Source of the DNA: Kitasatospora phosalacinea
GTDB lineage: Bacteria; Actinomycetota; Actinomycetes; Streptomycetales; Streptomycetaceae
DNA: 64,000 bases
NCBI RefSeq assembly: GCF_000717185.1
Contig: NZ_JNYE01000051.1
Location: forward strand, 33,913-97,912
Reading direction: 5' to 3'
The notes below the pieces were generated by a model that searched no databases, was not told the DNA's origin, and saw nothing but the letters and a program-made list of their open reading frames with translations. Positions within the stretch are counted from its first letter, which is position 1. Each line of letters opens with the position of its first letter. Of the stretch, positions 24,831 to 34,467 are shown piece by piece. Both the position numbers and the translations under genes were made by a program.

Positions 24831-26396
24831 ATGGCGATCATGATGTCGCTACGCCGTACCACCTCCGCAGCTCTCGTCGCCTGCACCGCCCTGCTGCTGC
24901 CGCTCGCCCCCGCCGCCGGGGCCGCCGACCGGCCCGGCCCCCGTTCGACCGAGGAGGCCGTCTCCGGCCTGCTGGACGGGATCCGGCAGGACCCGGCGCG
25001 CCTGGACGCCTTCCTGCGGGCGATGCCCAAGGGCGGTGACCTGCACAACCACCTCTCCGGTGCGGTCTCCACCGAGCTGCTGATCCGGCTGGCCGCGCAG
25101 GACGGCCTGTGCATCGACTCGGTGACCCTCGCCTCGGCGACCGGCCCCTGCCAGGGCACCCTGCGTCCGGCCCAGGACGCGCTGGCGGAGGGCGAGTTCC
25201 GCACCCAGGTGATCCGGGCCTGGTCGATGCAGGACTTCACGCCGGGCGCGGAGTCCGGCCACGACCACTTCTTCGCCACCTTCGGCAAGTTCGGCGAGGC
25301 GAGCTGGCGCCACCCGGGCACGATGCTCGCCGAGGTGACCGACACCATGGCGGCGCAGCACCAGAGTTACCTGGAGACCATGCTGACCCCGTCCTCGGTC
25401 GGGGTGGCGGCGCTGGCCGCCGAGGTCGGCTTCGACCCCGACTTCGCGGCGCTGCGGCAGAAGCTGCTGGCCGGGGGCCGGATGCAGGCGCTGGTGGACG
25501 GGGCCCGCACCGACCTGGACACCGCGATGGCCGAGTACCAGGCCACCGAGCAGTGCGGCACCGCGCAGGCCCGGCCGGGCTGTTCGGTGACGGTGCGGAT
25601 CCAGTCCCAGGCGTCCCGGGCGTCCACCCCGGCGCGGGTGTTCGCGCAGTTGCTGCTGGGGATGGAACTCGCCTCCCAGGACGGGCGGTTCGTCGCGGTG
25701 AACCTGGTGCAGCCGGAGGACTACCAGTCCTCGCTGGACAACTACCAGCTCCAGATGGAGATGCTGGACTTCCTGCGTCCGCTCTACCCGGAGGCCCACA
25801 TCACCCTGCACGCGGGCGAGTTGGTGCCCGGGCTGGTGAAGCCGTCGGACCTGGCCTTCCACATCCGGCAGGCCGTGCTGACCGGCCACGCCGAGCGGAT
25901 CGGGCACGGCGTGGACGTCACCCACGAGGACGACTCGGCGGAGCTGCTGCGCACCCTGGCCGAGCGCAAGGTGCTGGTCGAGGTGCCGCTGACCTCCAAC
26001 GCGCAGATCCTCCAGGTGGAGGGGCAGGAGCACCCGTTCCCGCTGTACCGCAAGTACGGGGTGCCGACGGCGCTTGCCACCGACGACCCGGGGGTGGAGC
26101 GGATCGACATCACCCACGAGTACGTGCGGGCGGCGCGGACCTACGGCCTGAGCTACCCCGAGCTGAAGGACCTGGCGCGCAACTCGCTGGAGTACGGCTT
26201 CGTGGCGGGCCGCAGCCTGTGGCGGGACCGCGACGGCTTCAAGCCGGTGCCGGAGTGCCAGGGGCGGACGCTGGGGTCGGCGAACCCGACGCCGAAGTGC
26301 GCGGCGCTGCTGGCGGCCAGCCCGAAGGCGGCGCTGGAGTGGAAGCAGGAGGGGGCGTTCCGGGCCTTCGAGGCTTCGGTGCTGCACCTGAAGTAG
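24831..26396 (+). CDS. Secreted adenosine deaminase (ADGF-like)
   Basis: A 521-residue exported enzyme that deaminates adenosine to inosine. Residues 1-31 are a Sec signal (MSLRRTTSAALVACTALLLP, cleavage near AGAA). Metal and catalytic motifs are MPKGGDLHNHLSGAV (HxH), HITLHAGELVPG (His/Glu), ERIGHGVDV and ALATDDPGVE (Asp pair). The long N-terminal domain before the HxH and the overall size fit the adenosine-deaminase growth-factor branch rather than cytosolic Add. The start is either ATG 24831 or ATG 24840/24843; no clear ribosome site precedes any of them. It ends before a strong hairpin shared with the convergent TPR gene. Confidence 0.9.
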   Translation: MAIMMSLRRTTSAALVACTALLLPLAPAAGAADRPGPRSTEEAVSGLLDGIRQDPARLDAFLRAMPKGGDLHNHLSGAVSTELLIRLAAQDGLCIDSVTLASATGPCQGTLRPAQDALAEGEFRTQVIRAWSMQDFTPGAESGHDHFFATFGKFGEASWRHPGTMLAEVTDTMAAQHQSYLETMLTPSSVGVAALAAEVGFDPDFAALRQKLLAGGRMQALVDGARTDLDTAMAEYQATEQCGTAQARPGCSVTVRIQSQASRASTPARVFAQLLLGMELASQDGRFVAVNLVQPEDYQSSLDNYQLQMEMLDFLRPLYPEAHITLHAGELVPGLVKPSDLAFHIRQAVLTGHAERIGHGVDVTHEDDSAELLRTLAERKVLVEVPLTSNAQILQVEGQEHPFPLYRKYGVPTALATDDPGVERIDITHEYVRAARTYGLSYPELKDLARNSLEYGFVAGRSLWRDRDGFKPVPECQGRTLGSANPTPKCAALLAASPKAALEWKQEGAFRAFEASVLHLK

Positions 26397-26415
26397 CTTG
26401 ATGGGCGGACGAGTT

Positions 26416-26451
26416 GACGGCCCGTCGGGGATGATTCCCCGGCGGGCCGTC
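26416..26451. terminator. Bidirectional hairpin between ada-like and TPR genes
   Basis: GACGGCCCGTCGGGG (26416-26430) pairs with 26437-26451 (one G-T wobble) around a 6-nt loop, between two convergent stops. Confidence 0.8.
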
Positions 26452-26468
26452 GTCGTGCCGCGGGCGGG

Positions 26469-29444
26469 TCAGTGGCGGGTGAGGCGGGCGCGGAGTTCGA
26501 CCAGCGGCTCGGCGGCCTCGGGGGCCCCGGCGTCGCGGAACATCGCGACGGCGGCGTCCAGGCGGGCCCGGGCGGCATCGGGGCGGTCGAGGCGGTTGGC
26601 CTCCAGCAGGGCGGCGACCCGGATCGACTCGGCCCGCCCGTGGTGGGCGCCGGGGCCGTAGGCGGCGAACGCGGCGACGGCCCGCTCCATCTCGGCGAGG
26701 GCCTCCTCGTTGCGGTCCAGGCTGCTCAGGGTGCGGGCCCGGGTGTCGTGCAGGGTGCCGTCGGGGCAGCCGCTGCTGAAGTCCTGGCCCTCGCGTTCGG
26801 CGGTGCGCGCCACTTCGGCGGCCTCGTCGATCCGGGCCAGGGCCTGTTCGGCGGCCTCGGGGTGGTCGGGGCCGTGCCGGTCGGCGGTGTGGCGGGCCTG
26901 GCGCAGCAGCATGTCGAAGACGGCGTCGGCGTGCGGGGCGGTGCGGTGGCTGTCGAGGGCGCGCTGCCGGGCCAGGTCGGCGGCGGGCCACTGCTCGGCG
27001 GAGGCGAGGGCGGCGGCGGCCTCGGCGGCGACCATGGTGAGGATGTGCTTCTCGTCGAACTCGGCGACCCGGTCGGCGAGCAGCAGGTACTCCTCGGCGG
27101 CGGCCCGGGGTTCGCCGATCTCGCGCAGGCCGCGGGCCAGGGTCAGCCGGGCCTGGGCCTGCTCGCGGACGTCGAGTTCGGCGAAGCCGGGCTCCAGCAG
27201 CACGGACTCCAGGACGGCGACGCCGTCGTCGGCGCGGTCGGCGCTGCACAGCGCCTGGCCGAGCATGATGCGCGCGGAGGCGGCGGCGTCGGCCTCGCCG
27301 AGCCGGTCGTAGCGGGCGGCGGACTCGGTGAACGCGGCCGCCGCCTCGGCGGGGCGCCCCAGGCCGAGGTAGGTGCGGCCGAGGCCGTCGTGCACCCGGG
27401 CGGCGCCGGTGGAGCGGTCGCCGTACTGGGCGACCACGGCGGCGGCCCGCCGGAGGTACTCCTCGGCCTTCGCCAGGTCGCCGTCGTACATGGCGAGTTC
27501 GCCGCGCTGGCCGTGGACGTGGGCGAGCCGCCAGGGGGCGGCGGCCCGTTCGACCAGTTGCTCGGCCTCGGTGATCATCCGGTCGGCCTCGGCGGCGGCG
27601 TTGCCGCCCGGCTGGTGGCGGCCGGCCAGGAAGCGGGCCCGGGCGCCCAGCAGGCGGGCGTTGGCCTGGCGGTGCGGGAGGCCGTGCCGGGCCGCCTCGG
27701 TGTAGAGCCGTTCGAGGGTGGCCTCGGCCTCGGCGAGGGCGGCCGGGTCGGGGCCGGGGCCGTCGGGGCCGCCCTCGGCGGCGGCCGCGAAGACGGCGCG
27801 CATCTCGGCGTTGGCCTGGAGTTGCAGCACGGCGACCAGTTCGCGGCCGCCGAACGGGACGTCGGCGGCGGCGAGTTCGGCGAGCCGGTCGCGGATGTCG
27901 TGGATCAGCGGGAGGTCTCCGGGCTGGTCGTCGTCGGGACCGGCCTGGCGGGCCCGGGCGCCGAGGGCGCGGGCGGTCAGCCCGGCCTGCTCGAACAGTT
28001 CGGCGGCCTCGGCGTACAGCGCGTTGCTCTCGGCGTCGGGGAGCCGCTCGTCGAAGGCGCGCTCCAGGGCGAGTTCGGCCCGGAGCTGGGCCAGCGGGCC
28101 GAGGCCGGTCTGCTCGGCGTCCTCGGGGTGGCGGTGCTCGGGGGCCTCGATCAGGGCGCCGATCCGGTTCCAGTGCAGGAGCGCGTCGGGGTGGTTGGTG
28201 TGGCTCAACTCGCGTGCTTTGGCGACGAGTTCGACCAGGTCGACGGGCTCGTCCGGGGTGCCGGACGGGGCCGCGGCGGGGGCCGGGAGCGGCTGCGGGG
28301 CGCCGGTGGCGGTGGCGGGGCCGGTGGCGGTGGCGGGGCCGGTGGCGCGCAGGCCCAGCGGCATCGGCTCGGCGAACAGCGGGGTGCGGGCCAGCCGGGC
28401 GCGGCGGGCCGCGCCGACCGCCGGGGTGCCGTTGCGGGCGTCGAAGCGGGCCGCCAACTCGTCGCCCTCGGTGCACAGTTCGGCGTGCAGCCGGGCGGCG
28501 GTGCGGTGCTCGCCGGGCGGCCCGGCCACCGGCACGTCGCCGTGGCCGTCCTCGACCAGGCGGCCGAGCAGGAGTTGGGCGCCGGTGAGGAAGTGCAGCC
28601 GGGAGAGCGGGTCGCCGTGCCGGTCGAAGAGGTCCCGGTTCTCGGCGAGGATCTCCAGGCCGCGCGGCTCGTTGCGGGTGAGCGCGCAGAACTCCAGGTG
28701 CAGGCCGATCGCCCGGGCGGCGCCGGAGCGGCCGCGGGCCCAGCGGTAGCCGGTCAGGTGCGCGGAGCGGGCCTCCTCGACCCGGCCGGTGCGCAGCAGC
28801 GGCAGCAGGGCGAGGGCCCGGCTGACGTGCGGCTCCTCGGAGCAGGAGCGCTCGCCGGAGAACACCGGCTGCCAGACCTCCAGGGCCCGTTCGTCGTCCC
28901 CGAGGTCGACGAAGTGCAGGGCCTGGTCGCGCAGTTCGCAGGCGTGGCAGTCGCTGTAGCGGGAGCGCCAGCGGGTCGCCCAGAGCTCGAAGGCGTCCGG
29001 CACGCCCTCGCCGGTGTGCGCGGCGAGCCGGTACTGCCGGGCGTAGTAGGGCTGGAGGTCGTGGCCCCGGTCGAGGTAGTGGGTGCGCAGTTCGCCGTGC
29101 CAGCGGCGGACCGCCTCCAGCGGCACCTCGGGGACGCTGAGCAGCGCGGCGGCGACCCACTTGTAGCGCCAGTCGGTGGCGTGGTTCTCCCAGTCGCCGA
29201 AGCTGTCGGGGTGCTCCTTGCGGAGCTTGGCGATCCGGGCGAAGGCCACCGGCAGCTTGCGCTGCTCGGCGTCGTACTCGTACGCCTCGGTCAGCTCCAG
29301 CAGGGCGACGGCGAGCAGCTCGGGGTCGTCGAACTGCTCGGCGGCGTCGACGAGTTCCTCGGCGGTGACGGTGCGCGGGCGGCCGTACGGGAGCTGGTCG
29401 TTGGCGCGCAGCGCGGCGCGGACGGCGTCGATGGTGTCGAGCAT
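26469..29444 (-). CDS. Large TPR-repeat protein coupled to HSP90
   Basis: A 991-residue soluble protein almost entirely of helical repeats. An N-terminal domain (LDTIDAVRAALRANDQLPYG, FGDWENHATDWRYKW) precedes many degenerate TPR units (for example DLAKAEEYLRRAAAVVAQYG and RPAEAAAAFTESAARYDRLG). A cysteine pair CxxC occurs near residue 165 (YSDCHACELRDQ). ATG 29444 overlaps the HSP90 stop by one base (TGATG) and has CAGGAG 5 nt before it, so it is translationally coupled. TPR proteins are classic HSP90 co-chaperones in eukaryotes, which makes a direct partnership attractive but unproven here. Confidence 0.85.
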   Translation of the reverse strand: MLDTIDAVRAALRANDQLPYGRPRTVTAEELVDAAEQFDDPELLAVALLELTEAYEYDAEQRKLPVAFARIAKLRKEHPDSFGDWENHATDWRYKWVAAALLSVPEVPLEAVRRWHGELRTHYLDRGHDLQPYYARQYRLAAHTGEGVPDAFELWATRWRSRYSDCHACELRDQALHFVDLGDDERALEVWQPVFSGERSCSEEPHVSRALALLPLLRTGRVEEARSAHLTGYRWARGRSGAARAIGLHLEFCALTRNEPRGLEILAENRDLFDRHGDPLSRLHFLTGAQLLLGRLVEDGHGDVPVAGPPGEHRTAARLHAELCTEGDELAARFDARNGTPAVGAARRARLARTPLFAEPMPLGLRATGPATATGPATATGAPQPLPAPAAAPSGTPDEPVDLVELVAKARELSHTNHPDALLHWNRIGALIEAPEHRHPEDAEQTGLGPLAQLRAELALERAFDERLPDAESNALYAEAAELFEQAGLTARALGARARQAGPDDDQPGDLPLIHDIRDRLAELAAADVPFGGRELVAVLQLQANAEMRAVFAAAAEGGPDGPGPDPAALAEAEATLERLYTEAARHGLPHRQANARLLGARARFLAGRHQPGGNAAAEADRMITEAEQLVERAAAPWRLAHVHGQRGELAMYDGDLAKAEEYLRRAAAVVAQYGDRSTGAARVHDGLGRTYLGLGRPAEAAAAFTESAARYDRLGEADAAASARIMLGQALCSADRADDGVAVLESVLLEPGFAELDVREQAQARLTLARGLREIGEPRAAAEEYLLLADRVAEFDEKHILTMVAAEAAAALASAEQWPAADLARQRALDSHRTAPHADAVFDMLLRQARHTADRHGPDHPEAAEQALARIDEAAEVARTAEREGQDFSSGCPDGTLHDTRARTLSSLDRNEEALAEMERAVAAFAAYGPGAHHGRAESIRVAALLEANRLDRPDAARARLDAAVAMFRDAGAPEAAEPLVELRARLTRH

Positions 29445-31393
29445 CACGACTCCTGGGGCGGCGTGGCGGGCGGGTTCGGCGCGGTGGCGTCCTGCGGCGC
29501 GGTGGCGTCCTGCGGCGCGGCGGCGTCCTGCGGGGCGGCGGGGCCGTGGCCGGGTGCGGCGGGCTCGTGGCCGAGCGTGGCGTGGTCGAGCAGGGCCAGG
29601 AAGGAGCGGTTCAGCAGCGCGGACTCGCTGGCCTTGAGCGGGCGGCGGGTGAGCAGCAGGGCCTGGCCGTACAGCGCCTCGACGGTGGTGATCGCCAGCT
29701 CGCGCTGCCGGATCCCGGCGGCCCGGCGCACCAGCGGGTTGAGGTGGTTGAGGACGAGTTGGGCGCGGGGCGCGGAGCTGCCCAGCGAGCCGAGGATGTC
29801 GGCCCACAACCCGTCGGCCTGGTCGGCGAGTTGGGTGCGGGTGCGCTCGTGCCGGGCCTCCCGGTCGTCGAGCAGCAGGGCCGGGGAGCTGCTGGGGTGG
29901 AAGGTGCGCAGGGCGACGTCGCAGTCGAAGCGGCCGAGGACCTCGCGGGCGGTGGCGAGGAACGCGGCGGCGGCCAGTTCGGTGGCCGGGTCGACGTTGT
30001 CGAGGTGCGCGGTGACGGTGGCCGGGTCGAGGTCGGCGACGGTGGTGCCGGTGCGGATCTCGGGCAGCCGGTGCACCAGGTCACGGTCGTAGGTGTAGCC
30101 GCCGTTGATGACGCCCAGGCCCGCGGCGCCCGCGATCGGGGCGACCTGGCGGAACTCCTCGACGGTGCGGGTGACCAGGACGACCGGGTGGGCGCGGGCG
30201 AACTCGTCGAGCGTGACGTTGCCGTCGGTGGTCTCGAACGGCAGCCAGGGCAGCAGCATCCGCAGCAGCTGGTCGTCGTGCCGGGCCAGCGACTTGACGG
30301 CCAGGTGGTGCACGGCCAGGAAGCGGTGCAGCAGGCCCGGGTCGCTGGCGGACAGGTCGGTCAGCCAGTCGCGGATCCGCAGGCCGAGCGCGTCGCGGAC
30401 GGCAGCGAGCGTCTCGTCGGCGTACAGCGCCTCGCGGGAGGCGGTGGGGCGCAGCCGTTCGGCGTCGACCACGCAGCGCACGAAGAACGCCCACTCGGGG
30501 AGCAGTTCGTCGGCCTGGTCGGAGAGCAGCATGCCCTTGAGGTGGACGCGGTGCCCGGCCCGGCGGGACGGCGGGACGGCCTCGGGCAGCACGTAGGCGA
30601 CGCCGCTGAGGCCGACCAGCGGCAGGTCCAGGTCGATGGTGTCGAGCGGGGTGAAGTCGAAGGTGTCGCGGCAGTGCGCGGTGAGCGCCTCGCGCCGGGC
30701 GGCGGGGGTGTCGTGGCGGCGGGCCCAGGGCGCGGGGGTGTCGTTGACCTGCGTGGAGCGCCCGGCGCCGTCGACGACGGTGACCTGGTGGCGCAGCAGG
30801 CTGCCGTAGTGGCGGGCCAGTTCGAGGACGCGGCGCGGGGAGGTCCACTCCTCGGCGTCGGGGCGCGGGGTGAGGGTGACGGTGGTGCCGGGCTCGGGGC
30901 GGGCCTCGGCGGGCAGGGTGGTGATGGTGTAGCGGCCGTCGGAGCGGCCGCGCCACTCGACCACCGGCGCGTCGGGGGTGCGGGCGGAGCGGGTGGTGAC
31001 GGTGATCTCGTCCGCGACGACGAAGCAGGCGAGCAGGCCGATGCCGAACTGGCCGATGAACTCGGCGCGGGCGTCGGCGAGTTGACCGGCGTCCAGGGCT
31101 CCGTCGGCGGTCCGCTTGGAGCTGCGGCCGATGGTGGCGAGGAAGGTGTGCACGTCCGCCTCGGTGAGGCCGACGCCGGTGTCGGAGACCGAGAGGGCGT
31201 CGCCCGCGGTGACGGTGATCGCGGCGGGCGCGGCCGGGTCGAGGGCCTGCCGGGCGGTGATCGCGTCGACCGCGTTCTGCAGCAGTTCGCGCAGGTAGAC
31301 GCGGGGGCTGGAGTACAGGTGGTGGGAGAGCAGGTCGACCAGGCCGCGCAGGTCCACCTGGAAGGTGTGCGCGCTGGGGTCGTTGGGGGTCAC
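29444..31393 (-). CDS. HSP90-family ATPase
   Basis: A 649-residue GHKL chaperone. The N-terminal ATP site shows YLRELLQNAVDAI, VSDTGVGLTEADV and GQFGIGLLACFVVAD, the HSP90 counterparts of boxes N, G1 and G2. The middle domain includes HRVHLKGMLLSDQADELLPEWAFFVRCVVD (here quoted in part; residues about 270-300) and RLRPTASREALY, as in HtpG. The C-terminal part is less conserved and ends with tandem APQDA(T/A) units from an 18-bp DNA repeat. GTG 31393 follows GAAGGA. It forms an operon with the coupled TPR gene downstream and the TPR gene upstream. It is likely a specialised HSP90 rather than housekeeping HtpG. Confidence 0.9.
   Translation of the reverse strand: MTPNDPSAHTFQVDLRGLVDLLSHHLYSSPRVYLRELLQNAVDAITARQALDPAAPAAITVTAGDALSVSDTGVGLTEADVHTFLATIGRSSKRTADGALDAGQLADARAEFIGQFGIGLLACFVVADEITVTTRSARTPDAPVVEWRGRSDGRYTITTLPAEARPEPGTTVTLTPRPDAEEWTSPRRVLELARHYGSLLRHQVTVVDGAGRSTQVNDTPAPWARRHDTPAARREALTAHCRDTFDFTPLDTIDLDLPLVGLSGVAYVLPEAVPPSRRAGHRVHLKGMLLSDQADELLPEWAFFVRCVVDAERLRPTASREALYADETLAAVRDALGLRIRDWLTDLSASDPGLLHRFLAVHHLAVKSLARHDDQLLRMLLPWLPFETTDGNVTLDEFARAHPVVLVTRTVEEFRQVAPIAGAAGLGVINGGYTYDRDLVHRLPEIRTGTTVADLDPATVTAHLDNVDPATELAAAAFLATAREVLGRFDCDVALRTFHPSSSPALLLDDREARHERTRTQLADQADGLWADILGSLGSSAPRAQLVLNHLNPLVRRAAGIRQRELAITTVEALYGQALLLTRRPLKASESALLNRSFLALLDHATLGHEPAAPGHGPAAPQDAAAPQDATAPQDATAPNPPATPPQES
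29481..29534. repeat. Three 18-bp repeats in the HSP90 3' end
   Basis: Three near-identical 18-bp units (29481, 29499, 29517) encode the repeated APQDAT segment of the HSP90 tail. Confidence 0.85.
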
Positions 31394-31496
31394 CGGGGCT
31401 GGTCCTTCGGCTGGTGCGGGCGGAGGTCGGTCGGGGCCGGGCCGGGCTCCGCGGGGACGGTGAGCGGCGGGGCTCGGCGGGGTCAGGGGCGCGGGG

Positions 31497-32510
31497 TCAG
31501 TGTCCGGCGCACTGCAGGCGGGTGCGCTGGTACACCTCCGCCGGGTCGCCCCAGTAGGCCCAGGGCAGTTCGGTGGCGAGGTCGCCCAGCTCGGTGAGGA
31601 GCAGGTTCGCGGCGGCGGGCTGACCGGCGAGCGCGAACGCCATCGCGAACTCGTTGTGGGTGACCGCCCAGTCCCGGCCGCGGACGTACGCGGGGTGCCG
31701 CACCGAGCGGTCGGCGGCCTCGTGCAGCTCGGCCCGGACGTGCTCCTGGCCCATGTACGCGGCGTCCTCCTCCGGGGGCAGCGCGAGCCAGTGCTCGACG
31801 TGCGCGCGGGCGACGAGTTCGCCGTGCGGGCTGCCCTCGGGGGCGGCGAGCATCGCGCGGCGGGCGAAGGCGTGCATCTCCTCGTGCGAGCCCTGCCACT
31901 TCTCGCACAGCTGCTGCAGGCGCTGGCGGTGCGAGGCGAGGTGGCCGGGGCTGCGGCGCAGCGCGGCCTCGAAGCGGTTGCGGGCGGCCTCCCGGTCGAG
32001 CGAGGCGCCGCGGCCGCTGATCTGCAGGAAGTACCAGGGGCCGAGCAGTTGCGGGTCGAGCTCGGCGGCCCGGTAGAGGTGCTCCTCGGCGCTCTCCAGC
32101 CGCTCGTGGAAGGTCTTCCACTGCTCCTCGGTGACGTTCCGGGCGCTGGCCCTGGTCCGCGCCTCCCAGGCCCAACTGACGTGCCGGGCGCCCTGCACCA
32201 GTTGCAGCAGCGGGTCGTCCGGGGCGGCGGCCAGCGCCTTGCCGACCAGCACCTCGGTGCCCGGGACGTCGGCGACGGCCGCGACCATCAGCGTCAGGTC
32301 GTCCTGGTCGGCGGCGGCGTCGAGGACCGCCCGGGCGGCGGGCCAGGAGCCGACCCCGGCGAAGGCGCGCAGCCTGGCCAGCTCGGTGTCGCCGAACGCC
32401 GGGTCGATGCGGGGGCGCCCCTGGGCGCCCGCGGCGGGCGGTGCGTCCGCGGCCGCCCGGCGGCCGCCGCCGGTGTCGCTGCGGCCGAGCAGCCGTGCGA
32501 ACAGTCCCAT
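31497..32510 (-). CDS. TPR-containing protein
   Basis: A 337-residue soluble helical protein. After a basic N-terminus (MGLFARLLGRSD) it has paired helices with TPR-like spacing (SAEEHLYRAAELDPQLLGPW, AARNRFEAALRRSPGHLAS). ATG 32510 is preceded by GAGGGGACCGGGGA. It lies 103 bp upstream of the HSP90 gene on the same strand, so it may be the first gene of an HSP90/TPR unit. No enzymatic motif is visible. The 267 bp upstream, up to the amidohydrolase stop, hold no gene I can support. Confidence 0.75.
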   Translation of the reverse strand: MGLFARLLGRSDTGGGRRAAADAPPAAGAQGRPRIDPAFGDTELARLRAFAGVGSWPAARAVLDAAADQDDLTLMVAAVADVPGTEVLVGKALAAAPDDPLLQLVQGARHVSWAWEARTRASARNVTEEQWKTFHERLESAEEHLYRAAELDPQLLGPWYFLQISGRGASLDREAARNRFEAALRRSPGHLASHRQRLQQLCEKWQGSHEEMHAFARRAMLAAPEGSPHGELVARAHVEHWLALPPEEDAAYMGQEHVRAELHEAADRSVRHPAYVRGRDWAVTHNEFAMAFALAGQPAAANLLLTELGDLATELPWAYWGDPAEVYQRTRLQCAGH

Positions 32511-32777
32511 TCCCCGGTCCCCTCCGAAGTGCTGTGCGTTCCCGTGGGGGCGCGCGCGTGACGGGCGCCCCGGATCGAGATTCCTATCACGTCCGTGCGA
32601 CAGGTGTGCGAAGGGTTTTCCGGAGCGGACGCGGGGGACCGGCGGGGTGCGAGCTTTCAGGGGCCCGGAGCAGCACGGACTTTCCGGTGGGCTCCGGCCG
32701 GCAGCAGCTCGGACTCGCCGTTCCCCGAGCCCCTGGCTGCGCATCCCGCCGTTCTCACCGGGCTCCTGGCGGGGCTC

Positions 32778-34418
32778 TCACTCGGCGGTGTGCACCGCCC
32801 GTCCGCCGACGTAGGTGCGCAGGACGCGGGTGTCGGCGATCTCCTCGGTGGGGGCGGCGAACGGGTCGCGGTCGAGGACGACCAGGTCGGCGAGGTTGCC
32901 GGGGCGCAGCACGCCGGTGTCGTCGAGGCCGTTGAGGTGGGCGGTGCCCGCGGTGTAGGCGGCGAGGGCGGTGGCCAGGTCGAGGCGCTGTTCGGGCAGG
33001 AAGACGGGGACGTCGGGGGCGGCGCCGGGTTCGCGGCGGTTGACGGCGACGTGGATGCCGTCGATCGGGACGGGGCTGGAGACCGGCCAGTCGCTGCCCG
33101 CGGCGAGGGTGGCGCCGGTGCGCCGGAGGGCACCGAACGGGTACTGCCAGGTGGCGCGTTCGGGGCCGAGGAAGGGGATGGTGAGCTCGTCCATCTGGGG
33201 TTCGTGGGCGGCCCACAGCGGCTGGATGTTGGCGATCGCGCCGAGGGCGGCGAACCGGGCGAGGTCGTCGGGGTGGACGACCTGCAGGTGGGCCAGGTGG
33301 TGGCGGTTGCCGCGGCGGCCGTTGGCGGCGATCGCGGCTTCGACCGCGTCCAGGGCCTCGCGGACGGCGCGGTCGCCGAGGGCGTGGAAGTGCACCTGGA
33401 AGTCGAGCGCGTCGAGGGCGGTGACGTGCTCCTTCAGCGCGAGCGGGTCGACGAAGCTGAGGCCGCTGTTGCCGGTGGCGCAGCCGCAGCCGTCCAGGTA
33501 GGGGGCGGTGAGGGCGGCGGTGAAGTTCTCCGCGATGCCGTCCTGCATGATCTTGATCGAGCCGGCCCGGAACCGGCCGTGGCTGAACTTCTCGCGGCGG
33601 GCGACGAGTTCGGGGATCTGCTCGGCGCCGCGCTCGCGGTCCCACCACAGGGCGCCGACCACCCGGGCGGTGAGGGTGCCGTCCTGGGCGGCGGCGAGGT
33701 AGGTGCCGGACGGGTCGGGGTTGCCGCCGAACTCGCCGAGCAGGGCGTCCTGCCAGGCGGTGATGCCGAGCGAGTGCAGCATCGCCTGGGCGCGCAGCAG
33801 GCCGTCCAGGCGGTCGGCGGCGGTGGGGGCGGGGGCGTGCCGGCCGACCAGGCCGCAGGCGCCCTCCTGGAGCATGCCGCTGGGGGTGCCGTCGGCCTCG
33901 CGCTCGATCCGGCCGTCGGCGGGGTCGGGGGTGTCGCGGGTGAGTCCGGCGAGTTCCAGGGCGCGGGTGTTGGCCCAGGCGCCGTGGTGGTCGCGGTTGG
34001 AGAGGAGCACCGGGCGGTCGGGGACGACGGAGTCGAGCAGGTGCCGGGTGGGCAGGCCGCCGTCGAAGCTCTCCATCGACCAGCCGCCGCCGGTGATCCA
34101 CTCCTTGTTGGGGTGGGCGGCGGCGTACTGGGCGATCCGGGCCAGGTAGTCGGCGACGGTGACGGTGCCGGTCAGGTCGCAGGCGGCCATCTCGACGCCG
34201 CCGTAGACGGCGTGCACGTGGGCGTCCTGGAATCCGGCGACCAGCAACTTGCCGTGCAGGTCGACGACTTCGGTGCCGGGGCCGATCAACTCCCGTACCT
34301 CGTCGTGCCCCACCGCGGTGATCCGCTCGCCGGTGACGGCCAGCGCGCTCGCCCGGGTGCGGGCGGCGTCGCCGGTGTGGATCGGCCCGCCGGTGAAGAC
34401 CAGGTCGGCACGGTTCAT
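32778..34418 (-). CDS. Amidohydrolase (YtcJ-like, amidohydrolase 3 family)
   Basis: A 546-residue metal-dependent hydrolase. The metal site motifs are GFQDAHVHAVYGG (HxH), FQVHFHALGDRAVREAL (metal His), HHLAHLQVVHPDD and SDWPVSSPVPIDG (Asp). The flanking beta-sandwich is seen at both ends (LVVLDRDPF at the C-terminus). Relatives hydrolyse exocyclic amide or formamide bonds, often with unknown substrate. ATG 34418 lies 46 bp after the permease stop, so the permease probably imports its substrate or exports its product. Confidence 0.88.
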   Translation of the reverse strand: MNRADLVFTGGPIHTGDAARTRASALAVTGERITAVGHDEVRELIGPGTEVVDLHGKLLVAGFQDAHVHAVYGGVEMAACDLTGTVTVADYLARIAQYAAAHPNKEWITGGGWSMESFDGGLPTRHLLDSVVPDRPVLLSNRDHHGAWANTRALELAGLTRDTPDPADGRIEREADGTPSGMLQEGACGLVGRHAPAPTAADRLDGLLRAQAMLHSLGITAWQDALLGEFGGNPDPSGTYLAAAQDGTLTARVVGALWWDRERGAEQIPELVARREKFSHGRFRAGSIKIMQDGIAENFTAALTAPYLDGCGCATGNSGLSFVDPLALKEHVTALDALDFQVHFHALGDRAVREALDAVEAAIAANGRRGNRHHLAHLQVVHPDDLARFAALGAIANIQPLWAAHEPQMDELTIPFLGPERATWQYPFGALRRTGATLAAGSDWPVSSPVPIDGIHVAVNRREPGAAPDVPVFLPEQRLDLATALAAYTAGTAHLNGLDDTGVLRPGNLADLVVLDRDPFAAPTEEIADTRVLRTYVGGRAVHTAE

Positions 34419-34454
34419 GGGTGGTGCTCCGTTTTCTGATTGTGGTAAGGGAGT

Positions 34455-34467
34455 TGACGGTTCGTCA
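34455..34467. promoter_or_regulatory. TGACG-GTT-CGTCA dyad at permease stop
   Basis: Perfect 5-bp arms around a 3-nt loop span the permease stop codon and lie 37-49 bp before the amidohydrolase start. It resembles the dyads at 24814 and 44565. Confidence 0.4.
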
